64,000 nucleotides of DNA from an uncultured Pirellulaceae bacterium (GTDB lineage: Bacteria; Planctomycetota; Planctomycetia; Pirellulales; Pirellulaceae): positions 930,001-994,000 of the forward strand of contig CALKGE010000001.1 of assembly GCA_938084685.1 (NCBI GenBank), read 5' to 3'. The notes below the pieces were generated by a model. It saw only the letters and a list, made by a program, of their open reading frames with translations, had not been told where the DNA came from and made no database searches. Shown one piece after another: positions 35,858 to 44,990 of this stretch. The translations under genes and the position numbers were made by a program. How positions within the stretch are numbered: the first letter of the stretch is position 1; the number at the start of each line of letters is the position of its first letter.

Positions 35858-38611
35858 ATGGCACAGTCTTCGTTTGAAACGCTTAGTAAAGAAGTGGACC
35901 AGTTAGGTCGATTGATCGGTGATGTCATCCGTGAGATGGCAGGCGATGAGGGTTTCGAACTGGTCGAATCCGTTCGCAAAATGATTCGAGAATTGCGTTC
36001 GGGTAATCGTGAACGCGAGGGTGTGCTGGACGACATTATTTCCAAGGTTGACAAACAGCAGATTATCACGCTCACCAGGGCATTTACGATCTTTCTGGAG
36101 TTGTCAAACCTGGCAGAAGATCGTCAACGCGTTCGCGTACTCCATGACCGCAAACGGGACGCGTACTCCGATCCGGCCACGGAAACGATCCGAGCCATCA
36201 TCAAGCAATTTCACGATAAGGGTTATTCCAGCGAGCAGGTTCAGGAGTATGTGAATTGTGCTCGAATTGAACTGGTGCTGACAGCCCACCCGACCGAAGC
36301 CAAGCGACGCTCGATTCGACGACTGTTAAACGATCTGCGGAAACTACTCAATCAACAGGATAATCCCGATCTGTTACCCGAAAAACGCGAGCGTATTCCT
36401 TGTGAAGTAAAGGCGCAACTCAGAAAACTCTGGCAAACCGATTTTATTCGTTCGCGTCGCCCTACGGTCCTGGAAGAAGTGCAGCGAGGGCTGGCCTACA
36501 AAGATGTGCTTTGGGATGTCGTGCCCCGTGTAGCCAACGATTTGCATCATGCACTCAATGAATACTACCCTGATGTGAAGAAGACGAACCCGTTATTTGT
36601 CTACGGATCGTGGATGGGAGGAGACCGGGATGGTAATCCCTTTGTGACTCCGGAGGTGACTGCGCAGACATTCGAATGGTTAAGGCAGGCAGCGCTGGAG
36701 ACTCACATGAACCAGTGTGAGAGCCTGGGAAGGTCACTCTGCATCTCAGATAAACACTCGGCCGCAGGTAAATTAATCCTTGATTCGGTAGCCCATGCGA
36801 AACAACGCTGGCCCGAACTGGAACCGATTCTGCAGCAAATACCGCCCCGGGAATCTTACCGGCAGTGGATTCGAGTGATCTACTGGCGACTGGCTCAGAC
36901 TGCGACGTTGGGCATGAAAGACCGGGTTGCTGATATCCCGGGAGCTTACTTGTCTGCGGCAGAGTTGCATAGCGATGTAACTTTGATACGCAACAGTCTG
37001 CATACGACTGGAAATGACATCATTGCCGACAATGAAGTTCAACCGTGGCTTGAGCAGATTCGGATCTTCGGATTTCACATGATGCACCTTGATATTCGTC
37101 AGGATTCAAGTGTCTATGCGGAAGTGATGAACGATATCTGGAAAGTGACCGGGAAACATGACGATCCGGCAGGTCTTGAAGAAAAGCAGCGACAGGAACT
37201 GCTGCTCAGTACACTCGGTTGCGAAATCTCACTGGACTCAGCCGCGCTTTCTGAGAATACCACGCGAACACTGGGGCTATTCAAAGTCATGCGACGTACA
37301 GCTCGGGTTTACGGGATGGAATCGTTAGGTGGTCATGTTGTCAGCATGACGCGTACGGCGAGTGATCTGCTAACGGTACTTTGGCTGTGGAAGTGGTCCG
37401 AGTCTGTTGATGGTGGTGATGAGCAGGACAGCCTGAGCCAATTACCGCTGGTTCCATTGTTCGAGACCATCGAAGACCTGAAGAATGCGGATACGACGCT
37501 GATATCGCTTCTGAGTGATCCGATCTACCGGGATTATCTGAAGCAGCAAGGTAATAATCAGACGGTCATGATCGGCTACAGTGACAGCACCAAAGATGGT
37601 GGTTATCTGGCCGGCCAGTGGGGACTTTTTATCTCGCAGTCCCGCATGGCCCGCGTCGCCGACAAGTTTGGAATCAACCTGACATTTTTCCACGGTCGTG
37701 GCGGGTCGCTGGGGCGAGGTGGAGGCCCGGCAGCAAAGTCAGTCCTTTCCCTACCGGAAGACTCGTTTAACGGTACGCTGCGGTTAACCGAACAGGGGGA
37801 GATCCTGTCAGATCGTTATGACAATCCGCATATTGCCGTTCGCCACCTCGAACAATTGGCTTGGGCCGTCCTTTCCAAAGTCTCAGATGATTCAGCCGCG
37901 GATTTTTCACCATGGCAGGAGACGATGCAGCAGTTGGCAGAACTGTCGCGCGTCGGTTATCGTCAGCTCGTTGATCATCCAGGCTTCCCGGAATTCTATC
38001 GCCACGTAACACCGATCAACGCCATCGAAAAACTTCCCATCGGATCACGACCTTCGAAACGACGAAAAGGTGATACGGTGGAGAATCTGCGAGCGATTCC
38101 CTGGGTCTTTTCCTGGACTCAATGTCGCTGTTTGCTGCCGGCCTGGTTTGGTATCGGTTCGGCCTGCAAACACTTCAAGGATGAAGGTAATTTTGATGTG
38201 CTTCAGAAAATGTACAACGAATGGACCTTTTTCAAGGTAATCATCGACAATGCTGCCCTGGCACTGGCCAAGACCAATATGCCGGTATTCAGCCGCTATG
38301 CCCAGCTCGGCGCTCAACTCGAAGGTGGTGACGAGCTGATTCAAATGATCAACAGCGAGTATGAAAATACATTGGAAGCGATTCTCAAGTTGACAGGTTC
38401 CAAAAAACTACTGGAACAGGTCAGCTGGTTGCAACGTTCGATCGACGTTCGCAACGGATACGTCGGGCCACTTAACCTGCTGCAAATTGAATTGATGAAA
38501 AAGTGCGCTGCCGTTTCCGAAAGTGACAGTGAGGATTACCTTTCAGACCTGGAGTATCTAACGCAACTGACGATCAAAGGCGTATCGACAGGAATGAGAG
38601 GAACAGGCTAG
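35858..38611 (+). CDS. ppc: Phosphoenolpyruvate carboxylase
   Basis: The 917-residue enzyme joins bicarbonate to phosphoenolpyruvate to give oxaloacetate, refilling the TCA cycle. The ATG at 35858 is chosen over an upstream TTG at 35849. Conserved motifs are VLTAHPTEAKRRSI with the catalytic His (about 147), GSWMGGDRDGNPFVT, GYSDSTKDGGYLA, FHGRGGSLGRGGGP with the mobile-loop Arg residues, and the EWTFFKVIIDNAALALAKT helix. Length agrees with bacterial PEPC (880-960). The C-terminal tail reads GMRGTG instead of the usual RNTG/QNTG; these residues are near the active site and the substitution deserves a check. The gene appears monocistronic and converges with the TlpA-like gene. Confidence 0.95.
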   Translation: MAQSSFETLSKEVDQLGRLIGDVIREMAGDEGFELVESVRKMIRELRSGNREREGVLDDIISKVDKQQIITLTRAFTIFLELSNLAEDRQRVRVLHDRKRDAYSDPATETIRAIIKQFHDKGYSSEQVQEYVNCARIELVLTAHPTEAKRRSIRRLLNDLRKLLNQQDNPDLLPEKRERIPCEVKAQLRKLWQTDFIRSRRPTVLEEVQRGLAYKDVLWDVVPRVANDLHHALNEYYPDVKKTNPLFVYGSWMGGDRDGNPFVTPEVTAQTFEWLRQAALETHMNQCESLGRSLCISDKHSAAGKLILDSVAHAKQRWPELEPILQQIPPRESYRQWIRVIYWRLAQTATLGMKDRVADIPGAYLSAAELHSDVTLIRNSLHTTGNDIIADNEVQPWLEQIRIFGFHMMHLDIRQDSSVYAEVMNDIWKVTGKHDDPAGLEEKQRQELLLSTLGCEISLDSAALSENTTRTLGLFKVMRRTARVYGMESLGGHVVSMTRTASDLLTVLWLWKWSESVDGGDEQDSLSQLPLVPLFETIEDLKNADTTLISLLSDPIYRDYLKQQGNNQTVMIGYSDSTKDGGYLAGQWGLFISQSRMARVADKFGINLTFFHGRGGSLGRGGGPAAKSVLSLPEDSFNGTLRLTEQGEILSDRYDNPHIAVRHLEQLAWAVLSKVSDDSAADFSPWQETMQQLAELSRVGYRQLVDHPGFPEFYRHVTPINAIEKLPIGSRPSKRRKGDTVENLRAIPWVFSWTQCRCLLPAWFGIGSACKHFKDEGNFDVLQKMYNEWTFFKVIIDNAALALAKTNMPVFSRYAQLGAQLEGGDELIQMINSEYENTLEAILKLTGSKKLLEQVSWLQRSIDVRNGYVGPLNLLQIELMKKCAAVSESDSEDYLSDLEYLTQLTIKGVSTGMRGTG

Positions 38612-38667
38612 ACGGCATCCGGTCTTTGCGACGGGATTCTCACGGAATCCTAAAAGCGTTCGATGTG

Positions 38668-39237
38668 TCAGCCACGCTCCTGTGTGTGGTCGAGCGCAGG
38701 CTTCTTTCCGGAAAGCAGGGCTTCGATCGCCTGTTCGGCTAGCGGTTGATCACCACGTTGGAACTGTCCCCAATAACGAACGACGTTATCCGCATCAAGG
38801 ATGACGGTCGTGGTCGTCATGCGAGCTCCGAAGAGATCTGCCAATTCGCCTTGTGCATCGATCAGGACAGGCAATTTCAGATTTTTCTCTTTCAAGGTTC
38901 GGGAAATCGTCCTCGATCTCTCTCCAGCGCTGGAATCTAATGCCCAGATTCCTACGCGGCCGCTGTACTTTTCTGCCAGATCACTGAGAGGTTGATCAAC
39001 CATACGGCAACTGCCGCAGAAAGAACACCAGAAGGTAAGGACCGTGATACCACTCGAATTTGAATCGGATCGTAACGCTGCCAGCGTCGTCTTCCTCCCT
39101 TTAAGAGTCCGGACCTCGAAATCCGGGACGTTGTCTCCGATTTGACGAGCTTTCTTTGGCGAGTCGTTTGCCATCAAAGCAGTGTTGGCGAACAGAAAAA
39201 CGACAGTGATCAGAATAGTTGTGAGTAACCTGGACAT
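38668..39237 (-). CDS. TlpA-like thioredoxin-fold protein
   Basis: The 189-residue product has a signal peptide (MSRLLTTILITVVFLFANTALM) and a thioredoxin/TlpA domain. The active site reads TFWCSFCGSCRMVDQP: three cysteines spaced CxxCxxC instead of the usual WCxxC, so a CGSC pair and an extra Cys are both available. FGARMTTTTVILDADN holds the loop that in the family contains the cis-Pro, but here it is Thr-rich without an obvious Pro. It probably works in the periplasm in thiol redox or cytochrome/sulfatase maturation. It is convergent with ppc and diverges from the secreted cytochrome gene at 39429, a natural client for redox maturation; that pairing is inference. Confidence 0.8.
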   Translation of the reverse strand: MSRLLTTILITVVFLFANTALMANDSPKKARQIGDNVPDFEVRTLKGRKTTLAALRSDSNSSGITVLTFWCSFCGSCRMVDQPLSDLAEKYSGRVGIWALDSSAGERSRTISRTLKEKNLKLPVLIDAQGELADLFGARMTTTTVILDADNVVRYWGQFQRGDQPLAEQAIEALLSGKKPALDHTQERG

Positions 39238-39428
39238 GCTAGGGCTCCTGAAGTCGTGCTCCCAAAGCTCCTGCGGCAGGGAATTCGTTCATTGTAATGT
39301 ACCAGGTAAGCGGTTAAAGACGAAAGTTTGAATTCTCCGCGGGTAGGTCGATTCCCGGCGCCGTTGAATCGGATTTTAGATAAAATGAAGAAGTTCACTT
39401 CCATGGATGAAAAAATAAAGGTGAGCCC

Positions 39429-42320
39429 GTGCGGCAGTCATTTTTACTTTCGGTTTCTTTTTCCTTGTTGAGCCTCCCACTGGTCATCACGGCGGACGAT
39501 GTGTTGTACGAACAGGACGTACGTCCGATCTTGAAAGCCCACTGTTTTCTTTGTCACGGGGAGGAAGGTGTCACGGAGGCTAATCTCGACTTGAGGCTGG
39601 CCAGATTTATCAGTCAGGGCGGGGACTCGGGTCCGGCCATCGTTGCTGGAAAGTCGGCCGAATCAATTCTGCTTGACCGTATCGAATCGGGTGAAATGCC
39701 TCCCGAGGATAAGACGTTGTCACCGCGGGAAATTGAAACGATCCGCAGGTGGATTGAACAGGGAGCTCGTACTGCCAGTCCAGAGCCTGAATCGATTTCA
39801 GATCAGTATTTCACCAGCCAGGAAAGTCAATTCTGGGCATTCCAACCAATTGTGAAACATGCTGTTCCCATCCTGCGTACCGAGCGTGAATTATTTTCGC
39901 CGGTGGACTATTTTATTCTGGCACAGCTACGTTCCAAACAATTGGAATTCACAGACAAGGCTCCCCGTGAAACGCTCATTCGGAGACTCTATTTTGATCT
40001 GCTCGGCCTGCCACCCTCGGCCGATGCGGTCGAAAAATTTCTCAGCGACGATCGCCCTGATGCTTACGAGCAACTGGTTGATCGTTTACTGGCGTCACCT
40101 CAATATGGCGAGCGTTGGGGAAGGCATTGGCTGGATGTAGCTGGCTACGCCGACTCTGAAGGCTATACGGATGCGGATACGGAGCGCGAGTGGGCCTATG
40201 CTTATCGTGATTATGTGATCCGGGCATTTAATCAAAACATGCCGTACGATCAGTTTGTCACTGATCAATTGGCGGGTGATGAACTGACCTCACGTCCCTA
40301 CAAGGATTTGTCTGCTGATGCCAGACGCCAGCTGACGGCGACCGGCTTTCTACGAATGGCACCTGATGGAACGGGTAGTGGAGGTGTCGATCAGATGGTT
40401 GCCAGGAACGAGGCGATTGCTGACAGTATCGACGTAATGACCAGCTCGCTGTTGGGGATGACGGTCGGATGTGCGCGCTGCCATAACCATCGGTATGATC
40501 CGGTCAGCCAGGAGGACTATTACCGCTTGCGAGCGATTCTGGCTCCGGCATTGGATTGGCAGGCCTGGCAGTCACCTTCACAACGACGGATCAGTCTCTA
40601 CACTCAGCAGGACCAGCAACAGCGATCGACGATTGAAGCCAGAGCTCAGGAAGCGACTGCCGCTCGACAAAAAATTATCGATCAACATATTGACCGGACT
40701 CTCTACGAAGAACTGATTAAGGCTCCGGATGAATTGAAAGAACCGTTACGTGTCGCCTATAAGACGGCCGCAGCAGACCGTACAGATGACCAAAAGGCGC
40801 TGCTCAAGGAGCATCCGTACATTCAGAATATCAGCTCTGGCTCACTTTACCTCTACAGCCGGCAGCGAAATCGTCGGGCTATGGATATCGAAGCGATTGC
40901 GGATCAGCGCGAAAGTGATGCGATTGCTGCCGTGAAATCCGACTACCTGGGCAGTCTCGAAGATGAGTCACTGCGGGAATCGCTCGTAGCCTTGCTGGCA
41001 GTCGCTGAGGAGGATCGAAGTGACCAGCAGAAAGCGATGCTGTCAGAGCACGAGGCCTTGCTGGTTTCTGCCGATACGTTAACCAGATATAACGCTGACG
41101 AAGCTGCTCGGATTGCCGAATACCGAAAAGCCGCTCAGATTTGTCGGTCGACGGATGCCAGGAAAGAAATGGAGGAACTCCAGAAGGGGATCGATGAGAT
41201 TCGTGCGGAGATTCCTCGTGAGTACTTCATTCGCGCATTAACCGAGCCGGAAAACCATCAGCCGGTTACTTACCTGTTTAAGCGGGGGAATCATTCGAGT
41301 CCGGCGGACAAGCCAACTTTGCCAGGTGAACTGGAAATTCTACGCAGTAAGGTGTCGGTTTCAATTCCTGAGAACAATCCTGATTTACCAACCAGCGGGC
41401 GACGACTCGCCTACGCCAAACATCTGACAAGTGATCGTCATCCGCTAACGGCACGAGTGATGGTGAATCGAATCTGGTATCACCATTTCGGGCGGACCTT
41501 TGTTAATACGCTTGGTGATTTCGGACAACTCGGAGAACGGCCTTCGCATCCCCGTTTACTCGACTGGCTTTCGCGAGAATTCATCGAGAGTGGATGGGAC
41601 ATGAAGCATATCCACCGATTGATTCTCACTTCCTACACGTATCAGCAGCAGTCGAAACGTTCTTCTTATCTGGATGAAATTGATCCGGACAACAGGTACT
41701 ATGCCCGGCAGTCAGTTCGCCGATTGGAATCGGAAGTGGTGCGTGACGCTGTGATTGCCGTTAGCGGCCAGGCAAATAACTCGATGTTTGGAGAAGCCGT
41801 ACCGGTGATGGAAGATGGAGTGGGACAAATTGTATTGGGAAAAGAGAATCTGGATGGAGAACGAAAGCCGATCAAGGGCGAGGGGTTGGGGACCGACGAA
41901 CATCGACGGAGTATCTATATTCAGGTTCGTCGTAGTCGCCCTCTGGCCGTTCTGGAAACTTTCGATGTTCCGTCAGTTGCTCCTAACTGCACGCAACGGT
42001 CCAGCTCGAATGTCGCACCACAAGCATTGCTGCTTATGAACAGCGATTTTATTGTTCGGTATGCCGAGCTGTTTTCTGAACATATCCAGCAATTTGGCGG
42101 CGAATCGGTAACGGATCGGATTTCCTATGCCTGGCAGCGTGCTAATGGTCAGCGTATTGATGAAGACACGATGGTAGCCCTGACCGAGTTTCTGGAAAAT
42201 CAACAGCAGGAGTTATTGAATTCCAGGGAGGGTATGCCGGCCGATGAAGCAGAACAGGTGGCGTGGGCCATGTTGTGCCAGGCACTTTTTGCGTCCAATC
42301 AGTTTATCTATGTGGATTAA
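39429..42320 (+). CDS. PSCyt1-DUF1549-DUF1553 cytochrome protein (second copy)
   Basis: GTG start at 39429 with AAAGGTGAG before it; 963 residues. A signal peptide ending VITA is followed by the cytochrome segment with heme site C39-FLC-H43 (HCFLCHGEEG). Then come DUF1549 (about 155-365) with a second CxxCH (GCARCHNHRYDPVSQED), a long helical, charged insert (about 390-600, many Glu/Arg/Gln, likely coiled coil), and DUF1553 (about 650-940: RLAYAKHLTSDRHPLTARVMVNRIWYHHFG, HRRSIYIQVRRSRPL). It is about 190 residues longer than the copy at 25321, and the insert accounts for the difference. The DUF1501 partner follows after 34 bases. Confidence 0.9.
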   Translation: MRQSFLLSVSFSLLSLPLVITADDVLYEQDVRPILKAHCFLCHGEEGVTEANLDLRLARFISQGGDSGPAIVAGKSAESILLDRIESGEMPPEDKTLSPREIETIRRWIEQGARTASPEPESISDQYFTSQESQFWAFQPIVKHAVPILRTERELFSPVDYFILAQLRSKQLEFTDKAPRETLIRRLYFDLLGLPPSADAVEKFLSDDRPDAYEQLVDRLLASPQYGERWGRHWLDVAGYADSEGYTDADTEREWAYAYRDYVIRAFNQNMPYDQFVTDQLAGDELTSRPYKDLSADARRQLTATGFLRMAPDGTGSGGVDQMVARNEAIADSIDVMTSSLLGMTVGCARCHNHRYDPVSQEDYYRLRAILAPALDWQAWQSPSQRRISLYTQQDQQQRSTIEARAQEATAARQKIIDQHIDRTLYEELIKAPDELKEPLRVAYKTAAADRTDDQKALLKEHPYIQNISSGSLYLYSRQRNRRAMDIEAIADQRESDAIAAVKSDYLGSLEDESLRESLVALLAVAEEDRSDQQKAMLSEHEALLVSADTLTRYNADEAARIAEYRKAAQICRSTDARKEMEELQKGIDEIRAEIPREYFIRALTEPENHQPVTYLFKRGNHSSPADKPTLPGELEILRSKVSVSIPENNPDLPTSGRRLAYAKHLTSDRHPLTARVMVNRIWYHHFGRTFVNTLGDFGQLGERPSHPRLLDWLSREFIESGWDMKHIHRLILTSYTYQQQSKRSSYLDEIDPDNRYYARQSVRRLESEVVRDAVIAVSGQANNSMFGEAVPVMEDGVGQIVLGKENLDGERKPIKGEGLGTDEHRRSIYIQVRRSRPLAVLETFDVPSVAPNCTQRSSSNVAPQALLLMNSDFIVRYAELFSEHIQQFGGESVTDRISYAWQRANGQRIDEDTMVALTEFLENQQQELLNSREGMPADEAEQVAWAMLCQALFASNQFIYVD

Positions 42321-42354
42321 GTTCCACGGTGTTTCGGCCAGCAGAGAACGAGTA

Positions 42355-43800
42355 ATGACGATGAATCAGAACCAGACAAGTCGCCGACATTTTCTTTCCA
42401 GGTTAGCCATGGGAAGTATTCCTTTGTCACTAGCCTACCTCTCACAAAATCGAGCTTCAGCAGAACCAGTAAAACCGAATATTGGTTTGCAAAGTTTTGA
42501 TCTGACCCCCAAGCAGACGCATCACGAGCCGAAGGCGAAGGCTATGATCTCGATGTTCATGCAGGGGGGGCCCAGTCAGATGGATCTGATGGATCCCAAG
42601 CCGATGCTCAATAAAATGCATCTGCAAAAGTTTCCCGGAAAGATCAAATATGATAATGCTGCCGAAGCGAGTTCGCGGATCATGGGCAGCCCTTACAAGT
42701 TCGCCAAGCATGGCGAATGTGGAACAGAGATTTCCGAGCTGTTGCCGGGACTGGCTGGAATTGTTGATGATGTGCTGGTCATTCGTTCGATGCATACCGG
42801 CGTCAACAACCATGGCCAGTCGATTCATGCGATGAATAGCGGTCGTACTCAGAAAGGACGCCCATCGTTGGGTAGTTGGTTGACGTATGGATTGGGAGCC
42901 GAGACGGACGAGTTGCCAGCATTTGTGTCCTTGACCGATCCTCAGGGGTTACCCGTTGAAGGAGTATTGAACTGGTCCAATGGCTGGCTGCCGTCATTGT
43001 TTCAGGGAACAGTGGTTCGTCCGGTCGAGCCGCGCATTTTGAATCTTAACGCTCCGCAGCAGTTTACTGGCGACTCGCAGGAAAACTTTTTGAACCTGAT
43101 TCGCAGGCTCAATGAAAAACACCGCGCGCAGCGTAATCGGGAATTGGAATTGTCTGCACGTATTGCGAACTATGAACTTGCCTACAAAATGCAGGCTTCG
43201 GCTCAGGAAGCTCTGGATATTAGCCAGGAAACTCAAGCGACACACGATATGTATGGTATCGGTGTTAAGGAAACGGATGAGTTCGGGAAGCGTTGCTTGA
43301 TTGCTAGACGACTTGTGGAAAGAGGCGTCCGCGTAATTCAGCTGTTTACAAAAAACCAGTATTGGGATCATCACGGTTCCTTGAAATCCCGACTGCCAGC
43401 CTCATGCAAGAAAGTGGATCTACCGGCTGCCGCGCTGGTGAAAGACCTAAAACAACGAGGAATGTTAGACTCGACGGTTGTGCACTGGGGTGGAGAAATG
43501 GGGCGACTGCCTGTGATCCAGAACGATACTGGCGTCGAGAACTTTGGTCGGGATCATAACACTTATGGATTCAGTATGTGGGTTGCTGGCGGAGGATTTA
43601 AAGCAGGCGCTACCTATGGCGTCACCGACGAATTTGGCCACTATGCGGTGGAAGATGTCGTCAATCACTTCGACTACCATCGCACGCTGCTGCACTTGTT
43701 CGGACTGGATGCGGAATCTTTGACGTTCAAACAGAATGGTCGTGAACAATCACTGCTTGATGGCCAGCCTGGCGAAATTGTTGAAGGTCTGCTTGCCTGA
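42355..43800 (+). CDS. DUF1501 Tat-exported protein (second copy)
   Basis: The frame is open from 42244 inside the previous gene, but the ATG at 42355 gives a proper twin-arginine signal (QTSRRHFLSRLAMGSIPLSLAYL), so it is preferred, giving 481 residues. The DUF1501 hallmarks are MISMFMQGGPSQMDLMDPKP, ELLPGLAGIVDDVLVIRSMHTGVNNHGQSI, GRPSLGSWLTYGLGA, RVIQLFTKNQYWDHHGSL, TVVHWGGEMGRLP, FGRDHNTYGFSMWVAGGGFKAG and HFDYHRTLLHLFGLD. It converges on the metallophosphoesterase gene, with only three bases between the two stops. Same inferred operon and export route as the pair at 23849-27642. Confidence 0.9.
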   Translation: MTMNQNQTSRRHFLSRLAMGSIPLSLAYLSQNRASAEPVKPNIGLQSFDLTPKQTHHEPKAKAMISMFMQGGPSQMDLMDPKPMLNKMHLQKFPGKIKYDNAAEASSRIMGSPYKFAKHGECGTEISELLPGLAGIVDDVLVIRSMHTGVNNHGQSIHAMNSGRTQKGRPSLGSWLTYGLGAETDELPAFVSLTDPQGLPVEGVLNWSNGWLPSLFQGTVVRPVEPRILNLNAPQQFTGDSQENFLNLIRRLNEKHRAQRNRELELSARIANYELAYKMQASAQEALDISQETQATHDMYGIGVKETDEFGKRCLIARRLVERGVRVIQLFTKNQYWDHHGSLKSRLPASCKKVDLPAAALVKDLKQRGMLDSTVVHWGGEMGRLPVIQNDTGVENFGRDHNTYGFSMWVAGGGFKAGATYGVTDEFGHYAVEDVVNHFDYHRTLLHLFGLDAESLTFKQNGREQSLLDGQPGEIVEGLLA

Positions 43801-43803
43801 CTC

Positions 43804-44787
43804 TTAATCCGGTTGTATCGGCGGGTGCTCCTGGGCTGCGCTATAATCCCTTTGCTCTACCTGCGGATGTCCCAACGGACCGTACGTTCCGAATTCTTCG
43901 CATTGATCGTCTCCTAAAACGAATTGTACATTGATTCCGGAGTCATCGACCGTACAGCGATGGTAGCCAAAGCGAGTGTCAATTTCGTCCCATCGGTCGG
44001 TCAGTTGGGCGGTGTTACCGGCAGCCTGCGTGCGATAGATTCTGATTTTGTCGAGCTGTTGTACAGGCCTGGCAGTATGAACATGCCCACAAAAAAGAAT
44101 TTCAACATTGGCTTCCTGCAGTAGTTGCCAGATACGTTGGCGATGCGGAGGTGAAATCGAGAAGTACCAATTGTCGTATTCATCTTCGTTGGTTAAATCC
44201 CAGTCTGGTTCATTGGGGTGTTCCATGAATAACCAGTAATGCATCACAGCAACATGATGTTTCGCTTTTTCAAGCGTGGGCAAGGCTTCCATGAAGTTCC
44301 AGAATTGTTCTTCGTGAGGTAGCCCGGAACCTGCTACGGCAGCATAAAATCCGGTGAAGCGGACATCCTTGTGAACAAAGGTCCATTGAAGATCGCCGTA
44401 GATTTCCCGGAATAGATCAAGACGTCCCCCCGTCATGTTAAGTTCGGGGTCATGCCAACCGAGCCCCAGGGGGTCCCAACGTCGTTTGGCTCCGTTGACC
44501 TGCGTATGTTTGTTGCCGACGTCCATATTGCCAGGGATGACATGAACAGGAAAGGGAATCGATTTCAGGTCGTCTGCAGCCTGGGTCAATTCAAAGGAAT
44601 GAGTTTGACCGTCCCGGGTCAGATCACCTCCGTGTAACAGTAAATCTGCTGGTTCCTGCTCGATTTGATGCTTGATGGCTGCCCACCGCTGATTGATGGC
44701 CGGTCGGAACCTGTAGGACCGAGGAGTTCCCATGTGGCTGTCGTTTACGTGGAGGAATGTCCAGCTGGTTTGTTCAGGTGAAGGCAT
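43804..44787 (-). CDS. Calcineurin-like metallophosphoesterase
   Basis: The 327-residue protein has the complete metallophosphoesterase motif set. These are FLHVNDSHMG (11-20, the D-x-H form), LLLHGGDLTRDG (about 49-60, GD), HVIPGNMDVG (GNxD), the single His of VAVMHYWLF, and ILFCGHVHTARP (GHxH). It lacks a signal peptide, so it should act in the cytoplasm. The substrate (phosphodiester, nucleotide or phosphoprotein) is not visible. The first motif has Asn-Asp-Ser-His, a usual variation. Its stop lies three bases from the DUF1501 stop. Confidence 0.85.
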   Translation of the reverse strand: MPSPEQTSWTFLHVNDSHMGTPRSYRFRPAINQRWAAIKHQIEQEPADLLLHGGDLTRDGQTHSFELTQAADDLKSIPFPVHVIPGNMDVGNKHTQVNGAKRRWDPLGLGWHDPELNMTGGRLDLFREIYGDLQWTFVHKDVRFTGFYAAVAGSGLPHEEQFWNFMEALPTLEKAKHHVAVMHYWLFMEHPNEPDWDLTNEDEYDNWYFSISPPHRQRIWQLLQEANVEILFCGHVHTARPVQQLDKIRIYRTQAAGNTAQLTDRWDEIDTRFGYHRCTVDDSGINVQFVLGDDQCEEFGTYGPLGHPQVEQRDYSAAQEHPPIQPD

Positions 44788-44990
44788 AGGAGAACCGTGG
44801 TTGGACCATGAAGTGTCAACAGCTACTTGAGCATCTGTTGAACCATGGATGATAATGGCAAACAGGGATGTTGAACTACATCTTAATCTGATTAGGAAAC
44901 GAAATCGACGAGGAATGGTTGTGGGTGCCGAGTCGCCTTGCAGAAACCGTTTTACGGATTAGTTACTTGTTGTATGAATGAGCTGAGCAT

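Noticed and set aside
38634..38650. Hairpin GGATTC/GAATCC between ppc and the TlpA-like gene
   Set aside because: The stem is six bases and no T run follows, so it is too weak to call a terminator.
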